This document shows, piece by piece, positions 36,872-45,228 of a DNA stretch of 64,000 nt (the first letter of the stretch is position 1; each line of letters starts with the position of its first letter). Source of the DNA: Ramlibacter tataouinensis (GTDB lineage Bacteria; Pseudomonadota; Gammaproteobacteria; Burkholderiales; Burkholderiaceae_C); assembly GCA_002427815.1 (NCBI GenBank), contig DIZF01000012.1, positions 124,001 to 188,000 of the forward strand, read 5' to 3'. The notes under the pieces were generated by a model. The model did no database searches. It saw nothing but the letters and a program-made list of their open reading frames with translations, and was not told where the DNA came from. Position numbers and translations under genes: made by a program.

Positions 36872-38578
36872 ATGGAAACTGAAACAATGAAACCCCTGAA
36901 CGGAGTGCGCAGCAAGGTGCCGCTCTCTCAGATTGTGAAAGGCAATAACCCCCGCACGGAATTTCCCGAGTCCTACATCGAAAGCCTCGCGCGATCGATC
37001 GATGCACTGGACATCATCGAGGATCCCGTGGTCTATCAAAGCGAAGACGGGACTTTCCCGATCCTCGCCGGCGAGTGCCGCATCCGCGGCGCGCGCAAGT
37101 CCAAGCGCTACGGCGAATCCGGAGAAATCTGGGTTCTCGTGCGTGATCACGACGAAGCGCTCAATGGGGCAGTGTCGCTGACTGAAAATGTCGAGCGACT
37201 CGGCATGGGGCCGGTCGACGAAGCCCATGCGGCAGCCAAGTGCCTTGCCGATTGCGGCAACGACCGCGATGAAGCAGCGAGAGTCCTCGGCTGGGACCGC
37301 GAGAAGCTGGACGTGCGTCTGGCGCTCATGAACGCCGCACCGGAAGTGCGCGACGCTCTGCGCAATCGCAAGATCAAGCTCGGTCACGCCGAACTGCTTG
37401 CCTCGATGCGCAAGGAATCACAGATCGCGGCCCTCGGCATCCTGCTTGGCAGGGACACCCTGATGACGGTCAACGAATTCAAGGCGTTGATCGAGAAGGC
37501 CGCGCTCGTGTTGGACACTGCCATCTTCGACAAGAAGGACTGCGGCGGCTGCCAGCACAACAGCAGCAACCAGGCTGTGCTGTTCGCGGAGGCAATCTCC
37601 GGCGGCAAGTGCACCAACAAGTCGTGCTTCGACGGCAAGACCGAGGCCGAGCTCCAAGCTCGCGCCACGTCGCTGGCCGACGAATACCAGGTGGTTCGCG
37701 TCGTGCGGCCCGGTGAAAACTTCACCGTGGTGCCGCTGGTTGCTGACGGCCCCAAAGGCGTCGGTGAACAGCAAGCCAAGGAATGCCGCAGCTGCAAGAG
37801 CTTCGGCGCCGTGGTCTCGGGCGTGCCCGACAAGATGGGCCTTGTCTACAAGGATATGTGCCTTGACACGGTGTGCAATGTGAAGATGGTTGCCGCCCAC
37901 AACAAGCCGCCAGAGCCGGCCAACGTCGAGCAGAAGGGAAAACCCGATGCGAAGGCGACTGGCTCCGGCAAGGGCGAAGCGCGGCCTGCGAAGGCCGAGG
38001 CGAAAGGCGCGGCGACCGCCTCGGTCGAACCCGCCAATCGCGTCAAGGAGTATCGCGAAAAGCTCTGGCGCAAGATCTTCACGGTCGCAGTAGCCAAGCT
38101 GGACATCCCGTCCAACCGCGCTGTGCTGCTGGCCTTGTGCCTGACGCGGCCGTCAGTCCTCGACAGCCACGCGCTGGTGGAGGCCGTCAAGCAGGTGGAC
38201 AACCGCTCCACCATGTCGCCGGCAGTCATGCTCAAGAAGGTGCTGAGCCTGGACCACAAAGTCCTGGCCGAAGCAGTGCAGCAGATTGCCGCGAACGTGA
38301 ACGGTGGCATGCACGGCTTGTCCATCGATGACGTGACCGGCATCCTGAAGGCCTTCGACGTGAAAGTGGCCGACTACTGGAAGGTCACCAAGCCGTTCCT
38401 GGAGCTGCTGACCAAGAACGAGATCGACGCCGTGAGCGAAGAACTCGGTGTGAAAGCAGCCCTGGGCGCCGAATTCGCCAAGGCTCGCAACCTGTCCAAG
38501 GGCGAGTTCATCGATGCCGTGCTGGCAACGAAGGGATTCGACTTCGCGGGCAAGATCCCCAAGATCATGACCTGGTGA
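36872..38578 (+). CDS. PRTRC system ParB-family protein
   Basis: A 568-residue ParB-like nuclease/CTPase-fold protein. The N-terminal ParB domain (about 10-120) has PLSQIVKGNNPRTEF and GECRIRGARKS, then a helix-turn-helix KorB-like part. Further on are two cysteine clusters: KKDCGGCQHNSS with GGKCTNKSCF (about 225-255), and ECRSCKSFG with DMCLDTVC (about 305-335), both likely zinc sites. A basic/alanine-rich linker precedes a helical C-terminal domain. It heads the PRTRC cassette E-C-F-B-A-ThiF. It is expected to bind DNA for partition or to recruit the conjugation machinery; the function is not known. An alternative start is Met at 36887. Confidence 0.9.
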   Translation: METETMKPLNGVRSKVPLSQIVKGNNPRTEFPESYIESLARSIDALDIIEDPVVYQSEDGTFPILAGECRIRGARKSKRYGESGEIWVLVRDHDEALNGAVSLTENVERLGMGPVDEAHAAAKCLADCGNDRDEAARVLGWDREKLDVRLALMNAAPEVRDALRNRKIKLGHAELLASMRKESQIAALGILLGRDTLMTVNEFKALIEKAALVLDTAIFDKKDCGGCQHNSSNQAVLFAEAISGGKCTNKSCFDGKTEAELQARATSLADEYQVVRVVRPGENFTVVPLVADGPKGVGEQQAKECRSCKSFGAVVSGVPDKMGLVYKDMCLDTVCNVKMVAAHNKPPEPANVEQKGKPDAKATGSGKGEARPAKAEAKGAATASVEPANRVKEYREKLWRKIFTVAVAKLDIPSNRAVLLALCLTRPSVLDSHALVEAVKQVDNRSTMSPAVMLKKVLSLDHKVLAEAVQQIAANVNGGMHGLSIDDVTGILKAFDVKVADYWKVTKPFLELLTKNEIDAVSEELGVKAALGAEFAKARNLSKGEFIDAVLATKGFDFAGKIPKIMTW

Positions 38579-38594
38579 GCCGCCGGCGCACCAG

Positions 38595-38632
38595 ATCACT
38601 CGGGCAGGCATCTCAGTGATGGGATGCCTGCC
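38595..38632 (+). promoter_or_regulatory. Leader pseudoknot candidate upstream of PRTRC-E (copy 5)
   Basis: Stem 1 is ATCACT (38595-38600) with AGTGAT (38615-38620). The loop holds GGCAGGCAT (38603-38611), exactly complementary over nine bases to ATGCCTGCC (38624-38632). GGG separates them. This is the best-formed H-type pseudoknot of the series. Confidence 0.62.
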
Positions 38633-38660
38633 TTCCTCATTTCAGAAAAGGAATCACAGC

Positions 38661-39179
38661 ATGTTGTTCACCAACATCGCCGCCCTGGTAGCCAAGGGCA
38701 TCAAACTGACCCTCACCGTGGAGCAAGCCGGGGAGGGCATGATCGAAGTGACCGTTGTGCCCAGCGCCGCGGACCCTTCGGCGAACAAATCCGGGGTGTC
38801 CCTGGTGGCCAAGTCCTTCAAGGCCACGCCCGCCGAGTTCGACGCCGAAGGCGCCGAGATCATCAAGAGCTTCTGCGCCAGCACGCTGACGCTGAAGGAG
38901 CAGCTGCAAGCGGCCGACCAAATGATCGCGCAAGCGGCCAAACAGGCCAGCGATGCCGCGGTGATCGCGAGTACCAAGCCGGCGACGAAGCCGGCCCTGA
39001 AGGCGGCTACGACGGCTGCCGCGCCGAAAGCGGCTGGACGCGCGGCACCCGAGTTGTTGCCGCAGGGCAGCGGCAGCGCCGATGACGACGCCGATGACGA
39101 CGCCCAAGACGAGGGTGGCGATGCGCCCGACGCAACGCCGCAGGGCGGCGCCGGGTTGACCACGGAATTGAGTCTGTAA
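38661..39179 (+). CDS. PRTRC system protein E
   Basis: A 172-residue protein matching PRTRC-E in its first 90 residues (MLFTNIAALVAKGIKLTLTVEQ, then a beta/alpha part ending near TLKEQLQAADQMI). An alanine/lysine-rich linker and an acidic tail (SADDDADDDAQDEGG) follow, probably disordered. The start ATG 38661 has AAAAGGAAT upstream. The family role is unknown; it always travels with the ubiquitin-like cassette. Confidence 0.85.
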   Translation: MLFTNIAALVAKGIKLTLTVEQAGEGMIEVTVVPSAADPSANKSGVSLVAKSFKATPAEFDAEGAEIIKSFCASTLTLKEQLQAADQMIAQAAKQASDAAVIASTKPATKPALKAATTAAAPKAAGRAAPELLPQGSGSADDDADDDAQDEGGDAPDATPQGGAGLTTELSL

Positions 39180-39190
39180 GGGGTTCAACC

Positions 39191-39595
39191 ATGGCCATTG
39201 CAACAACCGTCATCAAGCGCGTCTTCAAGTACATGTCGCTGGTTCTCCCCGACCCGGGCGAGAACAAGACGCCGGATGAAGTGCGTCAAGCGTATAGCGC
39301 GATGTACCCCGAACTTGCCACCTGTGTGGTGGAAGGCCCGGTCACCAAGGCAGGCACCAGTACCTACATTTTCCAGCGAGCAGCTGGCAGCAAGGGCGCA
39401 GCGACTGCCAAGGCTTTGCAACAGATCGTCGACGGCACCTACAAGTCCCGCAAGGGCGGGCCCCTCGACGGCGCAACTTCGAATCAAGTGGAGGAGTGCA
39501 AGAAATGTTCGACGACCGTCAAGGCGGTCTTGGGCAACAAAGCGGCTTCGGCAGCGCTGACTCCGCCGGCAACGGCGTACAGCGTGTTCGGCTGA
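39191..39595 (+). CDS. PRTRC system protein C (ubiquitin-like), C-terminally extended
   Basis: A 134-residue protein whose first ~70 residues are the PRTRC-C beta-grasp (ubiquitin-like) domain: VIKRVFKYMSLVLPDPG, VRQAYSAMYPELATCVVEGP, YIFQRAAGSKG. As I recall, typical PRTRC-C proteins end near this last glycine. Here about 65 more residues follow, including KSRKGG at 85-90, a CKKC motif near 103-106 and a final Gly. The tail lies partly in a 91-base out-of-frame overlap with protein F. The internal Gly-Gly could be a processing site. It is the presumed tag of the cassette's conjugation system. Confidence 0.85.
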   Translation: MAIATTVIKRVFKYMSLVLPDPGENKTPDEVRQAYSAMYPELATCVVEGPVTKAGTSTYIFQRAAGSKGAATAKALQQIVDGTYKSRKGGPLDGATSNQVEECKKCSTTVKAVLGNKAASAALTPPATAYSVFG

Positions 39596-40704
39596 ACCCG
39601 CCCGAGATCCAGGGGGGATGCTGGTGCATCCCCGCGATCAGCGATCTGGTTCCCGAAAGTGTGGAACTGATCGCGGACAGTTCGCCGGCGATCTTGGCAT
39701 CGTTTGCATTGAGGGGGCACGCCATGGGCGTGCCCCTTCCTTCGGGACGATTCACAGACCCCGGCAAAACCGTGGCGTCTCAATGGCAGGCGTACATCGC
39801 CGGCCAGTGCGGACAGCACAACGACCTCGCCCTCGATCTGGAAGTCTGCACAGACGAGACCGGGTTGCGAGTGGTGGTGTCAACGAGTTCCAATCTCAAC
39901 GTCTTCCGGCTCAAGCCGGTGATCGAGCAACTCAATGCCGTGTCCAAGGGCATGGGCTGGTTCGTGGTCGACGCAATCTACGCGATCGAGAAGCACGGCT
40001 ATCCGCTTTATCTTCCGTCGACGATGGGAGACTACGCGTGCTACCTCTGGCATCAGGGCTGCACCACGGACAAGGAATTCGCGCGCGAATTGCGGCACCA
40101 GCAAGACAATCCGAAGCGCTGGAGCCTCGAGAAGCTGAAGGAGCATCACGATCAGCCGTGGCCTTCCGATCTCGATGCCGCCGTCGAAGGCCATACCTGG
40201 CTGCTGAAGCGGTACTACCACGACGGCGTCAGGGAGAGTCAACGGGCGCCGGGGTGGAGAAAGCCTGCCATACCGTCGCGCGCCGAAGTGCTGGCGCTTC
40301 TCGGCAAGCGGGACGTGGATCCGCTTGCGAGGGCGGTTCTCAAAGCAGCCGATGATCTATTGGTCGAGGTGGAGTGCGAAGCGCACCCGCTCGCCGATGT
40401 CGGCGGCCTCTCTTCCGAGGAGTTGCAAGCCGAGTTCGGTTGGCACGGCGACGAGGAGAACGTCGATATCCTTGGCGCAACCGGAATTGTCGTGTGGGAT
40501 GACCCCGACACACTCCTGGAGGCCCTCGAACATTGGGAGGAGTACCAGATGCAAGGCGGCGACGCCACGACGACGGTCATGGTGATTCGCGCGAAGGCCG
40601 GATCAGACCAACAGATGGCAACAACCGTCAATCAATTGAAGGCACTGGTGCGGCGACACGCGCTGGCATCACGCCTTCTTTCTTTTTTCAAGAAGGAGTA
40701 TTAA
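39505..40704 (+). CDS. PRTRC system protein F
   Basis: A 399-residue, mostly helical protein of the PRTRC-F family. The conserved part seems to start near CIPAISDLVPESV and includes GMGWFVVDAIYAIEKHGY, YACYLWHQGCTT and the C-terminal VNQLKALVRRHALASRLL. I chose the ATG at 39505, preceded by GGAGGAG inside gene C. This gives an unusual 91-base overlap of the two genes. Function unknown; its family is defined only by association with the cassette. Confidence 0.82.
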   Translation: MFDDRQGGLGQQSGFGSADSAGNGVQRVRLNPPEIQGGCWCIPAISDLVPESVELIADSSPAILASFALRGHAMGVPLPSGRFTDPGKTVASQWQAYIAGQCGQHNDLALDLEVCTDETGLRVVVSTSSNLNVFRLKPVIEQLNAVSKGMGWFVVDAIYAIEKHGYPLYLPSTMGDYACYLWHQGCTTDKEFARELRHQQDNPKRWSLEKLKEHHDQPWPSDLDAAVEGHTWLLKRYYHDGVRESQRAPGWRKPAIPSRAEVLALLGKRDVDPLARAVLKAADDLLVEVECEAHPLADVGGLSSEELQAEFGWHGDEENVDILGATGIVVWDDPDTLLEALEHWEEYQMQGGDATTTVMVIRAKAGSDQQMATTVNQLKALVRRHALASRLLSFFKKEY

Positions 40705-40706
40705 CC

Positions 40707-41489
40707 ATGCTGCAGTTGGCAGTTCGACAGAGCGAAGCGAACCTGTCGTTGACGGGCGCGTTACTGCTCTATGGGGATCGCAGGGCAGCGGAACCCTCCC
40801 CTGCGCTGGTCACCATTCACACGGTGGCCGATCTCAACGGCCGCCCCAGCATCATGGCTGGGCGCCTGCTCAACGAGTCTGACCTGGTCACGATCGTGAA
40901 GGGCGTTACGTCAGCCCGCAAAGTCATACAGACCGAGTGGATGGACGGCAAGATTCTTGCGAGGGGCACCGACCGGATCATCTGGTGGACGGCGCCGACC
41001 AAGCGGGCGATGTTTTTTTCCAAGTCGTCCTACAACGAGCGCACCTTCGACGGCAGCGCGAGCTGCCCGGTTCCGGGCCTCGTCTGGATGGCCAGGCCCA
41101 ATGACGGTCTGTACGTGTTCGCCTTCAAGGGCGCTCACAGGCCAACGCAGGCGACCGAGCTGTATCAGGCGCCGCTCTTCAACGTGTGGGGCCGCGGCAA
41201 AGTTTGCGTGGGCTCGGCGACGCTGCCATCGGAAGATGGAGCGGCAAACCCGGACGCATGGGAAGCCGTTCTCTTCGGGTCCCGGTTCACGCATCCGAAC
41301 TTCAGCGAAGAAGATCGGCTGGTCAAAGGTGTTGCGCCAACGACCTTCTGGAAGCAGATGGTCACGAAGCCCGCCAAGACTTTCCCGGAAAACCGGTTGG
41401 TCAAGGTGCCGTTGCAGGTCGGGCAGCTGCTCGAGCGCGACGTGGTGGACACCCTCAACGGCTGGAAGAGGCCGCAAGGAGAGTTCTGA
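40707..41489 (+). CDS. PRTRC system protein B (E2-like)
   Basis: A 260-residue protein of the PRTRC-B family, classified as a prokaryotic E2-like (ubiquitin-conjugating) fold. It shows the family blocks IIWWTAPTKRAMFF (about 91-104), ASCPVPGLVWMA (C120) and APLFNVWGRGKVCVGS (C167), of which C167 is the better candidate for a conserved thioester-forming residue. AAGAAGGAGTATT precedes the ATG at 40707. It is followed by protein A with a one-base overlap. Confidence 0.86.
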   Translation: MLQLAVRQSEANLSLTGALLLYGDRRAAEPSPALVTIHTVADLNGRPSIMAGRLLNESDLVTIVKGVTSARKVIQTEWMDGKILARGTDRIIWWTAPTKRAMFFSKSSYNERTFDGSASCPVPGLVWMARPNDGLYVFAFKGAHRPTQATELYQAPLFNVWGRGKVCVGSATLPSEDGAANPDAWEAVLFGSRFTHPNFSEEDRLVKGVAPTTFWKQMVTKPAKTFPENRLVKVPLQVGQLLERDVVDTLNGWKRPQGEF

Positions 41490-42121
41490 TGGAAGGAATT
41501 TCTGACGAACTGACCATGCAGGTCTTTCCCCTGCTGGCGGTGCCGGGCAACGGCCTGGTACCGCCAGCTGCCAACCATGGGGTCCGCTTCCTGGTGTCGC
41601 GAGACGGCCTGATGCGGGAGGTGACAACACCTTGGCTCAAGGCCATCGTGCCGGCTGCCATCGGGCAGCTGTCGCCTACGCCCTACGGGGCGGTGGATCC
41701 GGAGATCGAGCTGCTGTGCGGTCCGATCCCCATGGACTTGATTGGCCAATTCCTTGTGATGGCCAGGGCGGCGATGCCCGATGAAACGACGGCCGCCATC
41801 GTTTGGCGGCCGGACACCCAGGCGTGGCGCCTCGCGCCGCGTCTGGTGACGAAAGCCAGCAGCGAGCGCGTGCAGTACGGCGAGGCACAGCTGCAGGACG
41901 GCGAGGTGATGGTTGTGGATATCCACAGCCATGGATCGACTCGTCCTTTCTTTAGCGCGGAAGACGACATCGATGATCGCGGCGGTCTGAAGATCGCCGC
42001 GGTTGTCGGTCAAGTCGATTCCGACGCGCCAAAGCTGCGTGCCAGGTTGGTGTGCCTCGACAGGTACATCGATCTCGCGATCGACAGCGGCGGCGGCGTT
42101 CATTACGGGGAGCTTCAATGA
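41489..42121 (+). CDS. PRTRC system protein A (JAB/MPN isopeptidase-like)
   Basis: A 210-residue JAB-domain protein. The JAMM zinc motif HSHGSTRPFFSAED gives H146, H148, S156 and D159 (HxH-x7-S-x2-D), with a candidate upstream Glu in YGEAQ. This is the metalloprotease chemistry of deubiquitinases such as Rpn11. It should process or remove the ubiquitin-like tag encoded by gene C. It starts on the protein B stop (TGATG) and overlaps ThiF by four bases. Confidence 0.88.
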   Translation: MEGISDELTMQVFPLLAVPGNGLVPPAANHGVRFLVSRDGLMREVTTPWLKAIVPAAIGQLSPTPYGAVDPEIELLCGPIPMDLIGQFLVMARAAMPDETTAAIVWRPDTQAWRLAPRLVTKASSERVQYGEAQLQDGEVMVVDIHSHGSTRPFFSAEDDIDDRGGLKIAAVVGQVDSDAPKLRARLVCLDRYIDLAIDSGGGVHYGELQ

Positions 42122-42966
42122 AGCACTACTTGAACCCGAGACTGTTGACCAAACAGGTCAACGTCCTTTTGGTCGGCGCCGGCGGGACCGGTAGCCGAAT
42201 GCTGGAGAACCTGGTGTGTTTGCACCGGGGGCTGCTGGCAAGGGGACACCCGTTGGGCTTGGCGGTGCACGTGACCGACCCGGATCACGTGAGCCAGGCG
42301 AACGTGGGCCGCCAGGCCTTCTACCCGACCGACATCGGCGCGTACAAGAGCGTGACGCTTGTCAACCGGGCGAATATGGCACTGGGCACAACGTGGACGG
42401 CGTCCGTGGCCAAGGTCCAGACGGATACCAAAGGCCTGACGAACTTCGATCTGGTCATCGGTGCCGTGGACAACCGCAGGGCTCGGCTCGGCATCTTGCG
42501 ATGCCTGGAGGGTGCGATGAGCGGTACCCGGTACTACCTGGACATGGGCAATGCGAACTCGCACGGCCAAGTCCTGCTGGGCCAGGTCGGTTGCGACCGC
42601 ACGGCCAAGGATGATCCGTGGCGTTTGCCCCATGTGGGCGAGATGTTCCCGGAACTGATCGACAGCGCCAAGGACGAGCAAGACGATGACACCCCGTCAT
42701 GCTCACTTGCCGAGGCGCTGGAAAAGCAGAGCCTGTTCGTCAACACGGCGATGGCCCTGTTCGCATCGAACCTGCTGTGGCAACTGTTCACGGAAGGGGC
42801 GATCGACAACCATGGCGCCTTCATCAATCTCAAGGACACGCGCGTGACGTCCCTGGAGATCAGCCATGACACCTGGGCGCGCTTCGGTGTAGTCCGGGAT
42901 GGCAGGCGGCACAAGGTGCGGCAGCCCTCGCGCGAGCGAGCAGCCAAGCACGTTGTCGCGGCTTGA
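42118..42966 (+). CDS. PRTRC system ThiF-family protein (E1-like)
   Basis: A 282-residue E1-like adenylating enzyme. The nucleotide-binding motif LLVGAGGTGSR occupies residues 17-27, with VTDPDHVSQANVGRQAF (52-68) and VIGAVDNRRARLG (113-125) as expected for ThiF/MoeB. DTPSCSLAEALEKQ holds C195, a candidate catalytic cysteine. It should activate the C-terminus of the ubiquitin-like protein C. It is the last gene of the cassette and is followed by a strong terminator. Confidence 0.9.
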   Translation: MKHYLNPRLLTKQVNVLLVGAGGTGSRMLENLVCLHRGLLARGHPLGLAVHVTDPDHVSQANVGRQAFYPTDIGAYKSVTLVNRANMALGTTWTASVAKVQTDTKGLTNFDLVIGAVDNRRARLGILRCLEGAMSGTRYYLDMGNANSHGQVLLGQVGCDRTAKDDPWRLPHVGEMFPELIDSAKDEQDDDTPSCSLAEALEKQSLFVNTAMALFASNLLWQLFTEGAIDNHGAFINLKDTRVTSLEISHDTWARFGVVRDGRRHKVRQPSRERAAKHVVAA

Positions 42967-43130
42967 ACAGTCTGGGACTGGGACCTACCCGGACGCAATA
43001 CGCCATCCGCAGCGGGCGGGGCGTTCAGATGAAGTGTCGATTAAGGGCCGCGTCTTTCTATACCGTGTAAAACCACTACTAATATCGCGTGAGTGAGTGG
43101 CTGTATAGGTTAATCAATAGTAATCCAACT

Positions 43131-43164
43131 AATGGCCGCAGAGAAATCTGCGGCCATTTCTTTT
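43131..43164 (+). terminator. Strong terminator after the PRTRC operon
   Basis: A perfect 11-base stem AATGGCCGCAG / CTGCGGCCATT with a six-base loop is followed by TCTTTT. It closes the parB-to-thiF operon about 165 bases after the ThiF stop. Confidence 0.92.
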
Positions 43165-43467
43165 CCCAGATTGACCAGGCGCTATACAAAGCCACGAGTC
43201 CACTAACCCCCGGCGCGTTGCGCCGACCCCTTTACACAAGGGGTAAGCCCGGTTTAGCAGTCGGGAAAGCCTGGAAACCGTTTCGGCCTTCGGCCTACAT
43301 GGGCTGCGTCCATACCCCATTAAATGTGCGAGCCAAAGTCAGTTTAAGAACTGGAACCGGTCCGTCACCTCCGCCAAGTGGCGGGCAGGTCCCGACCCAA
43401 AGCGGGCCGTCGCATCTGACCTACGGTGCTCCCGCTTTGCAGCGTTACCTGCCGTTCGCGGTTGATT
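43165..43467. other. Structured non-coding region
   Basis: No gene is convincing here. There are several hairpins in a row, such as GGCGCGTTGCGCC, ACCCCTTTACACAAGGGGT and GGCCTTCGGCC, with further short inverted repeats. It could be a single-strand initiation or transfer origin or a structured RNA; nothing more can be said from sequence. Confidence 0.45.
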
Positions 43468-43500
43468 GATGTCGGGCAGATGTCGGGCAGATGTCGGGCC
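43468..43500. repeat. Three tandem 11-base repeats
   Basis: GATGTCGGGCA occurs three times head to tail (43468, 43479, 43490; the last ends GCC). The 11-base period puts the repeats on the same face of the helix. Too short for CRISPR; it may be a protein-binding array. Confidence 0.75.
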
Positions 43501-43651
43501 ATGAACGGTGCCACGCGAAGGTCCGCTTAGGGCAAGGCCGATCTTCGCTGCGGCGATTATCTGTGTGCCGGGTGATGTGTATGGCTGGAACTTGCACTAT
43601 CGCCCCCTTGCGGGGCTGCGCGAACGATCCGCGGGCGTGAAGAAACGAATA

Positions 43652-43672
43652 GGCCTGCCGCGAGGACAGGCC
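43652..43672 (-). terminator. Terminator of the cytochrome gene
   Basis: On the minus strand GGCCTG / CAGGCC with a nine-base loop, followed by TATTCGTTTCTT, lies 30 bases downstream of the cytochrome stop codon. Confidence 0.6.
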
Positions 43673-43701
43673 CATGGCGATTTGCGTTCGACGGCTTCGC
43701 G

Positions 43702-44184
43702 CTACGGCTTGGCCGAGGTCGGCGACGGAGAGGCCTTCGGAAGCTGGTACTTGATGAACGCGAAGTCGTTGGCGACATGGCAGCCGTTGCATGCAGTGAC
43801 GGTTTCCTTGAATGTCGCGTTGAACTTCTTCAGGTCCTTGCCTTTGATGGTCCCGGCCAGCTTGTCCAGGTTGTCCGACTCGAAGGACTTCAGCATCTTC
43901 GCGCGGCCCGGGCGGGTCGTCTCACCGACTTCCTGGATCTCGCGCATCTCCTTGAGCTGGTAGTCGGCCATGCCCCAGTTTCCGCCGTTGGCCGCGTAGT
44001 ACATGGTGGTGAATCGGTTGGCGTACTCGATCATGACCGTTCCCAGGCCGGGTTGGAGTTCCGCCAGGCTCTTGAGTTGCTGTTCGGGTGTGCCTTTCAG
44101 CCAGTCGGAAGCTGCATAGCTTGCGGCGGACAGTGTCAGCAGGCATCCAGCGACGAGAACGGTTGTTTTTCGAATCTTCAGCAT
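43702..44184 (-). CDS. Periplasmic c-type cytochrome
   Basis: A 160-residue secreted protein with a signal peptide (VLVAGCLLTLSAASYA, cleavage near residue 24). A helical body follows with a single C-terminal haem site CNGCH at about residues 132-136, the position used by class II (cytochrome c-prime-like) proteins. It lies upstream in cargo order next to an outer-membrane barrel gene on the same strand. Its redox partner is not shown. Confidence 0.82.
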   Translation of the reverse strand: MLKIRKTTVLVAGCLLTLSAASYAASDWLKGTPEQQLKSLAELQPGLGTVMIEYANRFTTMYYAANGGNWGMADYQLKEMREIQEVGETTRPGRAKMLKSFESDNLDKLAGTIKGKDLKKFNATFKETVTACNGCHVANDFAFIKYQLPKASPSPTSAKP

Positions 44185-44237
44185 AGTCGTAGCTCCTTCA
44201 GGGTTAAATGATCAATCAATCCGATAGCCGTGGCTTC

Positions 44238-45059
44238 CTAATGCAGCAACGCCCAGTGGTCCGGGCCGGAAGCCATGCCCGTCTTCTTTCCTTCCTTTTC
44301 GTCTCCGCCGAAGGTCCACCAGAGGCCCAGGTAGGCGATCGTGTGCTTTTCGCCGCCGACGCTGTGGCCGGCGGAGAAGAGCAGGTTGAATTCTGGCGTG
44401 AATTTGTAGTAGCCGCCCAAATTCACGAGCGTCGTGGCGCGGCCGTCTTCGGTGTCCTTCGCGCGGGTGAACACTTCTCCGCCCAGGGTCCATTTCGCCC
44501 CGATGTCCTTCTGCAGCAGCGCGCCCGCGAAGGGATAGTTCTTCTGTCCCTCCGCGCGATTGACGACGTACCCGGCGCCGCCGTACGTGGTCCATTCTCC
44601 CCAGCTTTTCTGGATCCACAGCGGAAGGCGCCACCAGGTCTTGCCGTTGCCCAGCCCCTTGTTCGAATCACCCGTGTTCAGCTCGGCCATGGGGAAGATG
44701 CCCACTTGCGGCATTGTGTCGGTTTCCTCGACAAAGCGGTACTTGACGCCGACCTCGATATCGCCCAGGCCGGAATGCGAAGGCTCGCCATTCGGCTCGC
44801 TTCGGCCGAAAGGAACCATGACGTGCAATTGCACGTTGGGAAGTGGGCCGTAGTTGTACTCGAACGCGGGGACCGCGATGTCCTTTCCGTCCGGTGTCTT
44901 GTCGTACGTGGAGAAGACGTAGAACTCGCTGTGCTTGTAATCGACAGTCGCGGGATCGTCGGTCAGGAACGGCGGTCCCGCGAGCGCCGGAATCGAAGCC
45001 AGAGTCAGCGCGAAGGCTGTCAGAACGCGAGCGGCTGGTATGCGACGCTTCGTATGCAT
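44238..45059 (-). CDS. Outer-membrane beta-barrel transporter-like protein
   Basis: A 273-residue protein with a signal peptide (cleavage near PALA-GPP) and a run of short amphipathic beta-strands, ending with a barrel-like C-terminus. It resembles the MetA-pathway/phenol-degradation outer-membrane channel family (PPFLTDDPATVDYKHSEFYVF). It is the first gene of a two-gene minus-strand unit with the cytochrome and divergent from the two-component system, which probably regulates it. Confidence 0.75.
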   Translation of the reverse strand: MHTKRRIPAARVLTAFALTLASIPALAGPPFLTDDPATVDYKHSEFYVFSTYDKTPDGKDIAVPAFEYNYGPLPNVQLHVMVPFGRSEPNGEPSHSGLGDIEVGVKYRFVEETDTMPQVGIFPMAELNTGDSNKGLGNGKTWWRLPLWIQKSWGEWTTYGGAGYVVNRAEGQKNYPFAGALLQKDIGAKWTLGGEVFTRAKDTEDGRATTLVNLGGYYKFTPEFNLLFSAGHSVGGEKHTIAYLGLWWTFGGDEKEGKKTGMASGPDHWALLH

Positions 45060-45142
45060 GGTTGATAATTCCTTTGTTGGCGCATCGTGATCGAATTCGA
45101 CCCGATGCTAGAGCGCGAGACGTTTCAGATCGGTTTCGCGCA

Positions 45143-45160
45143 CATTACATTTTCGTCATG
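45143..45160. promoter_or_regulatory. Candidate response-regulator box
   Basis: CATTAC (45143-45148) and GTCATG (45155-45160) form an imperfect inverted repeat separated by six T-rich bases, in the divergent gap between the outer-membrane gene and the response regulator. CopR/CusR-type boxes have similar half-sites. Weak evidence. Confidence 0.35.
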
Positions 45161-45228
45161 CGACGCGGATCCGGCTCCTCGGCGAGTAGGCTGGAACAGC
45201 AAACCGATTCCGAGAAAGCGCCTGGCCG

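Noticed and set aside
39614..39745. Strong hairpins inside PRTRC F (for example GGGGATGC / GCATCCCC and GGGGCACGCC / GGCGTGCCCC)
   Set aside because: They lie in sequence that encodes the conserved N-terminal part of F, so I treat them as coding; they could still have an RNA role.
43089..43469. A 126-codon open frame after the PRTRC operon
   Set aside because: It spans the terminator and several hairpins, and its composition is not protein-like.
43468..43500. CRISPR-like repeats
   Set aside because: Repeats are 11 bases without spacers and no cas genes are present.
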